Shown here one piece after another: positions 44,420 to 56,400 of a stretch of DNA of 64,000 nt (its first letter is position 1; each line of letters opens with the position of its first letter). Source of the stretch: Zoroaster sp. YZ-2022 (Eukaryota > Echinodermata > Asteroidea > Forcipulatida > Zoroasteridae). The stretch is taken from contig CM055835.1 of assembly GCA_029582265.1 (NCBI GenBank), positions 12,517,498 through 12,581,497 of the forward strand, given 5' to 3'. Both the position numbers and the translations under genes were made by a program. The notes beneath the pieces were generated by a model that was not told the origin of the DNA, did not search any database, and saw nothing but the letters and a program-made list of their open reading frames with translations.

Positions 44420-47400
44420 TATTTTCATCAGTTTTGGTTTAAATCTGTACATTTCTCTTGCCCTTGTAAAGTATAAAGTAAATGAGGTATTTTACAAAAA
44501 TAGCTGACCTTGGTTGACCTTGGTCACTTGTCTTTTTTGTTTGTCTGTCAGTTAATCAATGAAGTTATTTCCTTTTGATGTTTATTCTTGTTGTAATGCT
44601 GTTCTGTATAAAAGGTACTCCAACACAGCCAGTTGCTTATTGCGACTGGGCCTCCATACACAAGTTTGCATTCTGTGTGATTGGCTAAATATATTTGCGT
44701 GGAAATTATTACAATATTTAATTGAACTGAGAAGCAAATATGAAGTGAATAAATGGGTGACGTAAAATGGGGCACACAATAAATAGGGTGAATTATACTG
44801 CAGGAAGGGGAGAACATTGCCAAAAAGGGGGCATTCTGCCACAAATCGTATGGTAAGTGTACATGCATGGAGCACTTGTTCCCCATAAACTAAATCAAAA
44901 GGGTAGGCTCCGTTTCGACAGTCGCATTTTTGCACGCATCCACAGTATCCAGTAAGAACCATTAATTTTACAAATCATTGGCCCGAAAATGAGCCCAAAA
45001 CGCTGTGTGATGTCGTGATAGCCGTACAACCGCTAGAGCTTGGAAGGCACATGCACGCTATTTTCGCGGACTATTAAAGCCACATTTGAACAGCACTGGG
45101 CACGGTTAATTTACGCCAAAATTCATTCAGTATTATGCTTAATGATTACTAAATTTAAGTTACCATTCAATAAAGATGATTCCTTAATGTAAAAATAATT
45201 TTGACCAGCGTTCCGCGGCTCTTTCATAGTGGCCGCTAGTTTTGTCCCCAACTTATGTGTGAACGAAATATCACATAATTCAAGATCTTTCAGATGATGC
45301 AAAGATTAAACTTTGATTTAGTGTAATTCGATATCTAATGACCTCACCGTGACGTCACAACTTAGTATACAACTACATGCCAAGGTATAATTATGTCTTA
45401 AGTTTTAAGGTTCTGAGAACTCTGCAACTATGCTTTTGTCTCTCGACAAGTCTTATTGAGGAGGAGGAGGAGGAGGAGGAGGCGGCGGAGGAGGCGGCGG
45501 AGGAGGAGGAGGGGGAGGAGGAGGAGGAGGAGAAGGAGGAGAAGGAGAAGACAAGAAGACTAGAGGTATTGAGTTTGCAGAAAACAATCTCAAGGTGTTT
45601 GGCTTGACTATAATATACGGCCATGGAGTTCAGTTCGGCGTACGACTCGACTTAAGACTACTGCCTCGTGCTCTGTGTGCACAATTGATATGCGTGGAAA
45701 AGGCCATGTACGTGGTGCGTGCGAACAGTGCTTCAGAATATGTTTTCACATAAACTTCCGGAAGGAGAGGTCAGATTAAGTGATCGAAATGTGACACAGT
45801 TCAAGATCTTTAAGATGCTGAAAAGATTGTGAAAATATCTTCTGTAGTTTCTTCCGGTTTCGGTCAGATTGGGGTCATGTCTGTGTATGAAATGTCACAT
45901 AATTCAAGATCTATACGATGATGCAAAGATTGTGACAATATCTTTTGTGGTTCATGAGATATGATTTTTTGTCAACTGATCAACAAGCTTTAGAAACTAG
46001 TTGCATTTTAATTTCATAATTATTGCCAGTCAATTAAATTGATGCATGACAGTCACAATATAGTTTGAAAAGCAAAGTGGTTGCAAAGAAAACAAGAAAA
46101 AGGCAATATTCCTCCCTAGATTTCATGTGCTGTCAACTGATTTACAAGCTTTAGAAACCAGTTGCATTTCAATTTCATAATTATTTGCCCGTCCATTAAA
46201 TTGATGCATGACAGTCACAATAATAGTTTGAAAAACAATGTGGTTGCAAAGAAAACAAGAAAAAGCAATATTCCTCCGTAGACTTCATGTGCTGTCAACT
46301 GATTAATAAGCTTTACAAACCAGTTGGAGATTTTTTAAATTTTTTATATTTTATTTTATTCTTTTTTGTCATCTGCCATTTATTCATCGGTTACTAACTA
46401 TTCATAATGATTAACGTACACAATCCATGACAATACGGCAGCCCTACTTAGACACTGATTCAACCAGTAATAAACTGAAACTGCATGAAGACTGATCACA
46501 CTGACTGAGCAACTACATCATCAAAGATGGCTGAAATCAATGTTGTTATAGGCCTACACACGTTTTGTCTTGTCGATTATTTGAATTTGGAATCATCCTT
46601 TGAAATTTACATATATTTGCTTAAATTTGCAAAGATAAAGAAAAACCCCTGACCAAGATCAGAACACTTTATAATTCTTTTACTTTTACAAAGTTCCCAT
46701 ATGTTTTCCCCAAATAAATAATACAATCGTAAATACAAAGCAGCAGGCCCATCAATTTCCGCCTATTTTCCGTGTGTATGCAACTTTTCCGCGTGTTGCT
46801 AATGCTGATCTTGAGTAATTATTATTCAAACAAGTCTATGTAGGTCTATGCGTAAGACCGTTAAAATGCCAAATTGATTGATATAATGGTCCAGCCCAGG
46901 GTCGACGTCGTAGAGGTTGGCCGTTGGAATTTTGGCGCGAAGTAACCACTTGGCCAGCAGCAAGCACACAATGGTCACATTCTTCCAGCAATCCTCCATA
47001 AAAAATTGTCTTATTTTAACTAATCACGGCACGAAACATGTTTGTTACAAGAAAGAAAATGTGTTCATGGAACTGTTTTTCTGTAATGGATTTCCTTCTG
47101 CGCATGAATCATTAATACTCGTGAGTATTATTTTAGCAACTTCATTAAATAACACTAGAGTCAGGACCTAGCCTCCAACATTGTAAGCTCATGAAGGCTA
47201 ATTATGTATTCGATCTAGCAATGGTTGAATATGTACTCGTTAGGACATTTACACATCATGATGATATTACCATTACTGCATTTGTACTTTTCATAGAAGC
47301 CAACAAATTTGGTTATGTAGTCTAATTGCACATGAGGCCCCATATATACAAAATAGTTTTTAATAGGGTTCCACTAATCCCCTCCCTCCCCTCAATTCCT

Positions 47401-50400
47401 AGTTGGCTTTAAATAGTCACTGCTCGAATGAGGGGTTCCACTAATCCCCCTCCCCTCAATTCCTGGTTGGCATTAAATAGTCACTGCTCGAATGAGGGTT
47501 CTCCCCAATCTCCTCCCTCCCCTCAATTCCTGGTTGGCTTTAAATAGTCACTGCTCGAATGAGGGTGTTACTAATCCCCTCCCTCCCCTCAATTTCTGGT
47601 TGGCTTTAAATAGACACTGCTCGAATGAGGGTTCCTCTCCAATCTCCTCCCTCTCAATTCGTAGTTGGATTTAAATAGTCACTGCTCGAATTAGAGTTCC
47701 TACCAATTCCTCCCCCAAGTAGTCACCAATGAACAATCATCTCTCCTTGACCTTTAAAGTCACTTGTATGACAAAAAATGGACAATTGTAGAATTAAAGA
47801 CAATTGCATAATATTGCTGTTTTAGAGAATTTTGCTGAATGTATAATTTCCTTCTAGAAAAAGACGAAGTTAAATTTGGTTTTTGGTTGCGCGTAGTAAA
47901 ATATGTTGTTGCAGGCACATTAATTTATACATTTTAAATTTTAACTCTTAGGATTCCTCTGCCATGAAAACGACATGAAAACGGCATGAACTTCTTGTGG
48001 CAGTTTTGCGGCAGCGCATTAATTCTCGAGAGCGCCGTGAATTTGCCGTGAAATCACAGTGAACATTATTGCCAATATCTGAGAGGAAGAGATACCTTGA
48101 AATTGTTATTTCACGACAAAACAGATTTTCAGGGCATTTTCAAGGTAAAGTAATTCATAGTGATATGTGACACAATTATTCTTCCTCATGATCATGAAAA
48201 AATAATACTTAAGTTCAATTTCTAAGATGGGGCGCTCTCTGATCTATGATGATGTCATGAAACATTTTTTGGAAAGTTACTATAGTCACTTTATGAATGA
48301 AGAAAACCTTACTTTTACAATGCTTAAAATGTTTAGGCCTTTATTTATTTATTTATTTATTTATTTGCTGTTTTTAGATATCAAAGACTAAAAATATAAT
48401 CAAACATCTCATGTAGTTATTACATAAATTAAAATTAGTGCTGGGATGGTTAAACGAAAAAAAACCAGCGCTAATCATTTAGAAATTTGCTAACCGATTA
48501 ACCAAAGCCAATATTTAAAATTAAACACCCAACAATTTTGGGAAAAGTTATTGACCATTTTGTTGTTCTATGCTCTTTTTTTCTAGACTCTTTTTTGGTT
48601 ATTAAACAATCATTGTGGGATATTTATTGATGCTTTTCGATTAAAAAGTTATACACATTATTTCATTTGCAAAATTAAATTCAATTAAGTTAATAAAATA
48701 TTAAAAAGAAAAGTAATAAACTACATAAGTTAAAAAGAAGATCTGGATCCCTTGCCTCAAAAGCAAAAGAAATTCATTTTGTAATAAATTAAAAGCAGTG
48801 CCTGAAAACCTTTTTCACCCGATTTCAAATTCAAGCCACATTTTTAACAAAATTACATTTACAAAATAATATGCTTGGGTGTCTCAGAATAATGCAATAT
48901 TTATTTTAAAAAGCCTGCAATTTTGTCATCAATACATAAATCAATTGTTTATCTCCCGACGCAAGAATTTCACCAATCTATATATATCGCGGAACCCGCT
49001 GCTATATAGGATTCTAGCCGGCCAATCGTCATCGGGCAAGCTCGGTGGTCGAGAGGTTAAGACGTCTGCACTAGTAAGCAGGAGGTCGTGGGTTCGAATC
49101 CCGCCCGAGTCGCACTGAGCATACAGTGCTATACAGGCACGTGCATACATAGGTCCCAAAGGGTGCTTGAGCCCCTGCCCTTTTTGCCTAGTATAAAAAG
49201 TGCCCTTTTTAGCCCAAGGTTTTTTTTTTTTTTTTTTGTTGAATGAATTATTAAGTTCCTGTTGCGCATAGACTGCCCTGCCTAGTTGAAAGATGTCAGG
49301 ATAGAATAAAATTAGAATAAATATTAGGTCAGCAGAGATGCCCCTTACTATTCCTGTGCACGGGCCTGCATGTGCCCCTCCGCGAAACTAGATTTCACGC
49401 ATAGCCGCGCGCGCCTATACGTCTTTGATAGGCAGGCACACGCTGTCACTGAAACACGAAATTGACATCCCGCTCCCACTCGAGACCTATGTCTTACAGT
49501 TAGCCTACTTCAAAGCAACTACTACACTTACTTCATTAGGTAGGTAAGCTATTTGCCCCAATACATGTTCATTTTCGGTTTTGTGTTATTGGTGCACTTT
49601 ATGATTGTTTGACTAGGCGGAGCTCCGTTTTCTTGTGCAAGTTGCAACCATCTAACTTTACCAGCAAAACTCCGGCGGCAAATCTAATATCTACACTGCA
49701 GTTCCTCCATATATTTTACACATTATTCTAGCCCCAGTCATCAACATAATCTGATCTGATTGTAATGTTAAAAACCATATTATGCGTTTTTATTAATAAA
49801 TAAACGCCCAAATTTTTTTTAGCTCGCGCGCTACGCGCGCTCGCATGGAATTACACTGCCCTTTTCAGACTCTGAGCCCCTGCCCCTCTACAACCCTGTG
49901 CACGTCCCTGGTGCTATACACACGTCGGTGTAGGGCAAAATTAAATCAATTGTTTATCTCCCGACGCAAGAATTTCACCAATCTATCAATACATTAGTTC
50001 TCATTTTCACCTCCTGGCTAATCTTAAAATCTTCTAATCTGGTCTGTGCTCTGACCATTTTGTTAAAAGCACGACTGTTCTTTCTGTATAATGGACACAT
50101 CAGGGTATTTCACTGCAGTGGTAACATCTAGTGTATTGCCTATTGGGTTCCTCTATGTCGTACTTTGGGTGGCTTTCATTTCTTCTTACGCTGGAAGATA
50201 ATAAATAAATGATTTCAATTTCAAATGTTTGTTTACACATACTCTTTCAATAAAAACACAGATCTATGTATTGCCAAAAATAGAATTATTATGAGCCCAT
50301 CAATAACACTCATTCTGGAACTTCTAGCATACTTCTAACAATCAATTTGTGAAATGTCTCATTTTAAGGTGATTAACTTCCGTACTACAAGGGAAATACA

Positions 50401-53400
50401 AGTAGCCAGGGAAGAAACAATTACGTGGACCATACATCACCTACTTTATGTGACACTGTAAAAGTATAGGAATAAAACAAATTAAAAACGGCTTATAAAT
50501 CAAATAAGGCTTTGAGCTTTTGAGATTGTTTTAGATACTTTTGTATGCCTACTGGATAGTAGGCCTGGGGCCCAAAATGATTAACATCTCCAAAATATCT
50601 GATGAAAAGTGAAGATGCAAATACAATAATGGACTTAAGTGCAGTACATATCGTCGCAGTTTTCACGAAGTGACATACCGTATTCGTCCACGTCGTGGTA
50701 AAATCGCGTTGCGAGATATAAGCAATTGAAGTTGGTCAAGTTTTAAAACTGCGGTTTCGATGTCGTTTTAATCTCGAAGATCATTAATTTTTACTTTGTT
50801 AGAAAGCTGAAATCTCATATGATACGTAACTGTATTCGTTTTGTAGAGGAAAATAACTATAAACGAGTAACAAACTTATAAACCAAACAGTCACTTCGTG
50901 AAAACTGCACACGCTGTTGTCAAGTTTTCACGAACTGACGTTTCCCGTGCATTAGTATAGGGACACGCGTCAACTTCGTGGAACACACGTGTGGCGTGAT
51001 CGAATTGTGTCACTTCGTGAAAACTTAAAAACATGCCGTTCGCATAAAATACATGCAGTAATACATGCACAAGGCTGCAATCGGTCACTTCGTGAAAACT
51101 TAAAACCACAGTATACTTCAATTTTACAAAAACGTCATTACTTTAATTAGAAAACTAGATAGTTTTGAGGATTAAAACTTGGTGAAATGAAAGATAACAG
51201 TATTTGAACTCCAAATATTTACTAAACTCATTTTCCAAAAAAAAACCAATTTTTTTAGCAATCCGTCACTTCGTGAAAACTGCAACGATATGTCCCAGGT
51301 TTCTCTAGAGTAAATATGTATTAATGAGAAAATTGGTCGATTCATTTAAAAACACGTATGTGTACATGAAGTGCTTAATATTTAAAAGTCAACTAATTTT
51401 AATCTTAAAATTATAAGAAAAACTAGAGGTATTGAGTTTGTTAAAAACACACTCAGGGTGTTCAAGTGTGTATCATATGTGATGACGTCATCACAGAAAG
51501 TTGTTAAAAAACAAGATTTACTTCAGGAGATATGAGTTTTCATAATATAATTAAAATAACATGTGCTATACTGAATACATTAACTTCCGATTCAGTCATC
51601 CCATATAATTTTAAATTCTTCCAACCGTAAGTTCCGGTTCAATCATGTGACGTCATTCATACTTCGAAAAATCTTTCCTCATAATATGGGTGTCAATTGT
51701 GCCAAATTTGGTAAAATTCTGTCTAATATTTTCTTGAGATAGCAAAAAGTGACTTTTTTAAACCTGCCGCTAGAGGGCACTGTTAAGAGCGATGACGTCA
51801 CCTAAATATATTTTTGAAAAGAGCAGATCCCACTTAACATATATACCCAAAATGTTATTTCGAATAGTCTTTCAGATTTGCGTCAATTTATAAAGAACTT
51901 CCAGTTTGGACCGGAAGTAAGGTTCAATAGGGTCATGTCTTTGTATCAAATGTCGAGTCCTCCATGTTCTGTATGATTATGAAGGAATCAAGATATTATC
52001 TATTGTGGTTCACGAGATATAAAATATATTGTTTTAATTATAATTAATTACGTAATAATTCATGAGATGACCTCACCATGACGTCACAACGTTACCTGGA
52101 ACTATATGTTAAGGTCTAACTATTTGTTAAGCTTTAAGGTTCTTTGAACTCCGCAACTATGTTTTGACTACAAATACATTTACAGATTATTATACAGTCC
52201 ATTTTCGTAGTTTACAGAGCGCCTACGTTCGTACAGACAATGAAATGTAACATGGTGAACATATATTCATGAGCAATCTAATAGCCAATAAGAACAATAT
52301 AAATTTGTTACGATGGAAATATATCCAACCACGATGCGCAGAAAGAGGCACGTGATCCTCAAACACTTCCTGGGCACATTGCCCACACAGCCATCATCAG
52401 CACCACTCGGTCTCACAGCTGTGAATAGAAAGTCTAAAAGTATAACAAACATTAGGTGTTTGAATTGCCACATAGGTACATGTAAATAATAGTGCTTCAA
52501 AATATTTTTAAATATAATTTGAAGTGCCTGTTTGGACTGGAAGTAAAGGTCATCATACCAAATCATTAAAAAGTTACATATCTTTGGTTTGGCTAGAAGT
52601 ACATGAAGAGAATGGTGCTTCAGAGTAAAGGTCATATCTGATTATTGAAAGGTCATATATTTGACAATAATATTTCCTCCTAGTCATGAAAAAAATAACG
52701 TTAGTACCTACTTCAGACCTGAAATACGTTGCTCATGAAATAGATTACAATTAAATGACGATAGTGAAATAACCGTAAACTGTGTGAGCACGAATGTACT
52801 GGCGATGTATTATATTCTAATTAGATACTGTAGTGTACAGTGAATGTAATACAGTTTATACAGTGTATTATACACTGTATGCCTCTTGTCTGTGTGTGTC
52901 AAGGCCGTTCACACGCGGAATGGGCTGTGTGCTTTATAGTACTTCTGAAGAGTTGTTCACTTAAACTTCCGTTTTCGACCGGAAGGAGAGGTCAAATTGG
53001 GGTCATGTCTGTGTAAAAATGTGACATAGTTCAAGGCCTTTAAGATGATGCAAATATTGTGAAAATATCTTCTGTGGTTCATGAGATATGATTTTTTGAA
53101 ATATTGAACTTCCGGTTTCAACCGGAAGGAGAGGTCAGATTGGGGTCATGTCTGTGTACGAAATATCACATAATTCAAGATCTATAACATGGTGCAAAGA
53201 TTGTGAAAATATCTTTTGTGGTTCATGAGATATAATTTTTTGAAAATATTAAACTTTGATTGAGTGTAATTCGATATCTGATGACCTCACTATGACGTCA
53301 CAACTTAGGATACAACTACATGTTAAGGTCTAACTATGTCTGAAGTTTTAAGGTTCTGTAAACTCCGCAACTATGTTTTTGTCTCTGGATATGTTTCACT

Positions 53401-56400
53401 GAGAAGAAGAAGAAGGAGAAGAAAAAGCAAAGAAAAACCCCGAACAATATCAAGGTGTTTGCGCTGTCGCTCGAACACCTAATAACATCATATTTACAAT
53501 GAAATAATACCTTAATATATTATAAACAAGGTTCAAACCTCCTCTTGTTTTTTAAACTTATTGCTCAAGTCCGGCTTTAAGTTTTATTGTAGTTATAGTA
53601 TGGCGTAAATGAAATTTTTCCCAGCGATGTATTAATTTTTAGGTCAAAAGTGATTTTCCTATAAAAATTGCAATCAGATTTCAAGACGGTAAAATCGGCT
53701 GTGAGCACGGAGCATGTATCTGTGATAAATGTATATTACTGAGTAGCCTATCCATCGGCATATTTAGTGTAGGGTTTTTATTATTTGGTAACCAGGTTAT
53801 GCTGCTGCCTGGGGTGCTGGCGTAGGTGACTCCCAGCCCTGGATACAAGTTGAATTCACTGCCAAAGTACTCATCACTGGTCTGATTACACAAGGCCGTG
53901 CCAGCAGCGACGGTGGACTCAACCAATGGGTGAAGACCTACAATGTATCAGTACCAAGTGATGGTGGTCAGCTATGGCGTTTTGTGACCAATGCAGACGG
54001 TGCACCAATGGAGGCAAGTAAACAAAAAAAAAGACTATACACATTGTGGGACAATTAATGGTTAAAAGACAAGATTGGCTTATAGCTATCAGATGAGAGA
54101 TGTCACAACATAATTGTTAGAAGCATGGTTAAACAGTAATTCATGTATATAACTTGAATAGTTACTGGTAGCGTTTGTTAATTTCATCTCTCTGGATTTT
54201 CCAAAAATATATCATAAAACTAGCATATTACAGGCCTCTAGCTATGACCTGAATAATGACGTACTAATATTTGACATTAACGTACACAATGCATGCCACA
54301 CATTTTGTACATGACATCACAGGGAGTACTTGCTGTGCCAAAAAATTAACCAACGAGAATACGTCTTTCTTTGTTAGATTTGGTTTTTAAAATTATATTG
54401 GCATAATGAGATACGCTATGAATTTTGAACTAGTACAGAAGGGTCAAGGCGACGATGGCCACTGTGTGTACACGTACACATAATTATACATACAGTGCAC
54501 TTGTACATAATAATAATAATGTGTGGACTTATATAGCGCACGTTTCCACCAACTAAGTGGTGCTCAAGGCGCATTATATAATTACCCCTGCTCATAAGGC
54601 TCATAAATCATTCCTGAAACCATCTCAGCTCCCTGGGGAGTATACAGCTCAATTGCTGCCATTACAGCGCATATAGGGGTAATCAACCAACTCTGCCCTC
54701 ACAGGTACCCATTTAACCCCTGGGTGGAGAGAAGCAATTATGCAAGTGTCTTGCTCAAGGACACAAGTGTCACGGCCGGGATTCGAACCCACATTCTGCT
54801 GCTGACACCAGAACTTGAGTCCGGTAAGCTAGACCGCTCGGCCACGACACTCCACACATACACACACATACATGTGTGCATATGGATCCATGCATCTATT
54901 TTGGGTTACACTTTGGTATAGCGAGAGGGAAACCAATGAACGACAAAAACTTAGCTTTCCAAATGTTTGTTAAATCAAATTAATTTCATTATTATTTCAA
55001 ATTAACTTGTCTGTTATGCAATTTTCCATTTGTTTTCATTGGAACATTGATAATTTCCTCCTAGTATAAAGGAATACAAATAGGTATATACTTCGAGATG
55101 AGACATTTCACAAAAAAAGTTGTCATCAGAAAAAAAATAACAGCCAAAAATTGATTTATGACGGGACCTGGGACCAAATTCATTCGGTAAATAAAAACCA
55201 TGTTTCTCACCATTTTTGTTGGAGAAAAGTTTTGTTAAAATGTAAATTAAAATAGCAATATTCCGATGAAAAATAAAATGTCCATTAAAATAGCGATAGT
55301 TTCCATTAAAATAGCGAACAAGGGCTATACATCTTCAAAGTTCAACATATTGAAAGCTGCATTTTCTCCGTCTCCTTCAACGAATTGCCATGATCTTAAG
55401 TTGCAGACCCCTTATAGCAAAATAACAAACATGGAATATTCATCGTTTTATTCTCCTTTCTTTCGACACTGCAGACATACATAGCCCAAAAATAGTGCAG
55501 TCATCTCCAATGTTTCTTAAAATCCATCTGCACATATCATTAACTCTTTGCCCACTTTTATACTGTATACAGCTGCTTGCATAAAGCATGAATACTGTAC
55601 GTTGCATTAACTAATTAAAACTCAAATATTATAATTCTTATTCTTCATGTCGTAATTAGTGTAATGACAGGTCTTCACTGTTTTGAAAAAAATACCGTAT
55701 GCGATGTCACGTTATGAGAATGATTAGAAAATTTAGTAATGACAGGCAAAATTGAAGGAACAATTAAGAAGCAGAGAAAGACAGATACTGACATATTTGG
55801 GCAGTTTGAGCAAATGGACGGGTATCTGAGAGCAAGAGAGGGGGCTGTGGAGGTCCATGATGTCCTGCAAGGACATGGCACCTAGAGAGAGCTAGAGAGA
55901 GAGAGAGATGTGATGTCATCTCTGACAGGACGCACGCTTCATAAGTTGACCAAGTAGAGTCTGAACGGTTTTGGTTGCATAATTTTGCACCGCTTAGATA
56001 TTCAAATTGTTGGTGTTAGCGCACATGCACAAAGTGTACGGATCCATATGCATATAATGTACAAGTACACTGTATCTACATGTGTGTACGTGTAGTGGCC
56101 ATTCGTCGACGGCAGGGCGACGGGCCTTGATCCTTCTGTACTTGCCAACATTCAAGGCGGAGCTCATTGTCCAGCGGCGTAGTCAGGACTTTTTCAGTGG
56201 GTGGGTGGGGGGGGGGGCACAGGGGGATATTGCTTTTCAGTGGGGGCCCAGGGGTATGGGTTTTTCCCTTTTCTTTTTCTTTTCTGTTTTTGGGGGCACT
56301 ATGATGATTTTTCGTGGGTGGGGGCACCTGGGGGGGCACTGGATGGGGGCACCTGGGGGGCACTGGATGGGGGCACGTGTCCTCCAGCCCCCCCCCCCCC

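Noticed and set aside
45377..45624. Poly-Glu or poly-Ser protein
   Set aside because: Produced by the (GGA)n purine tract at the end of an R1 copy.
49031..49115. Functional tRNA gene on the plus strand
   Set aside because: The A and B boxes are good but the anticodon loop has eight bases and the acceptor stem pairs over only about five; the SINE 3' body follows.
54760..54852. tRNA-Leu(CAA) gene on the minus strand
   Set aside because: The tRNA-like head is continuous with a SINE body shared by two other copies in the window, so it is a SINE promoter region.
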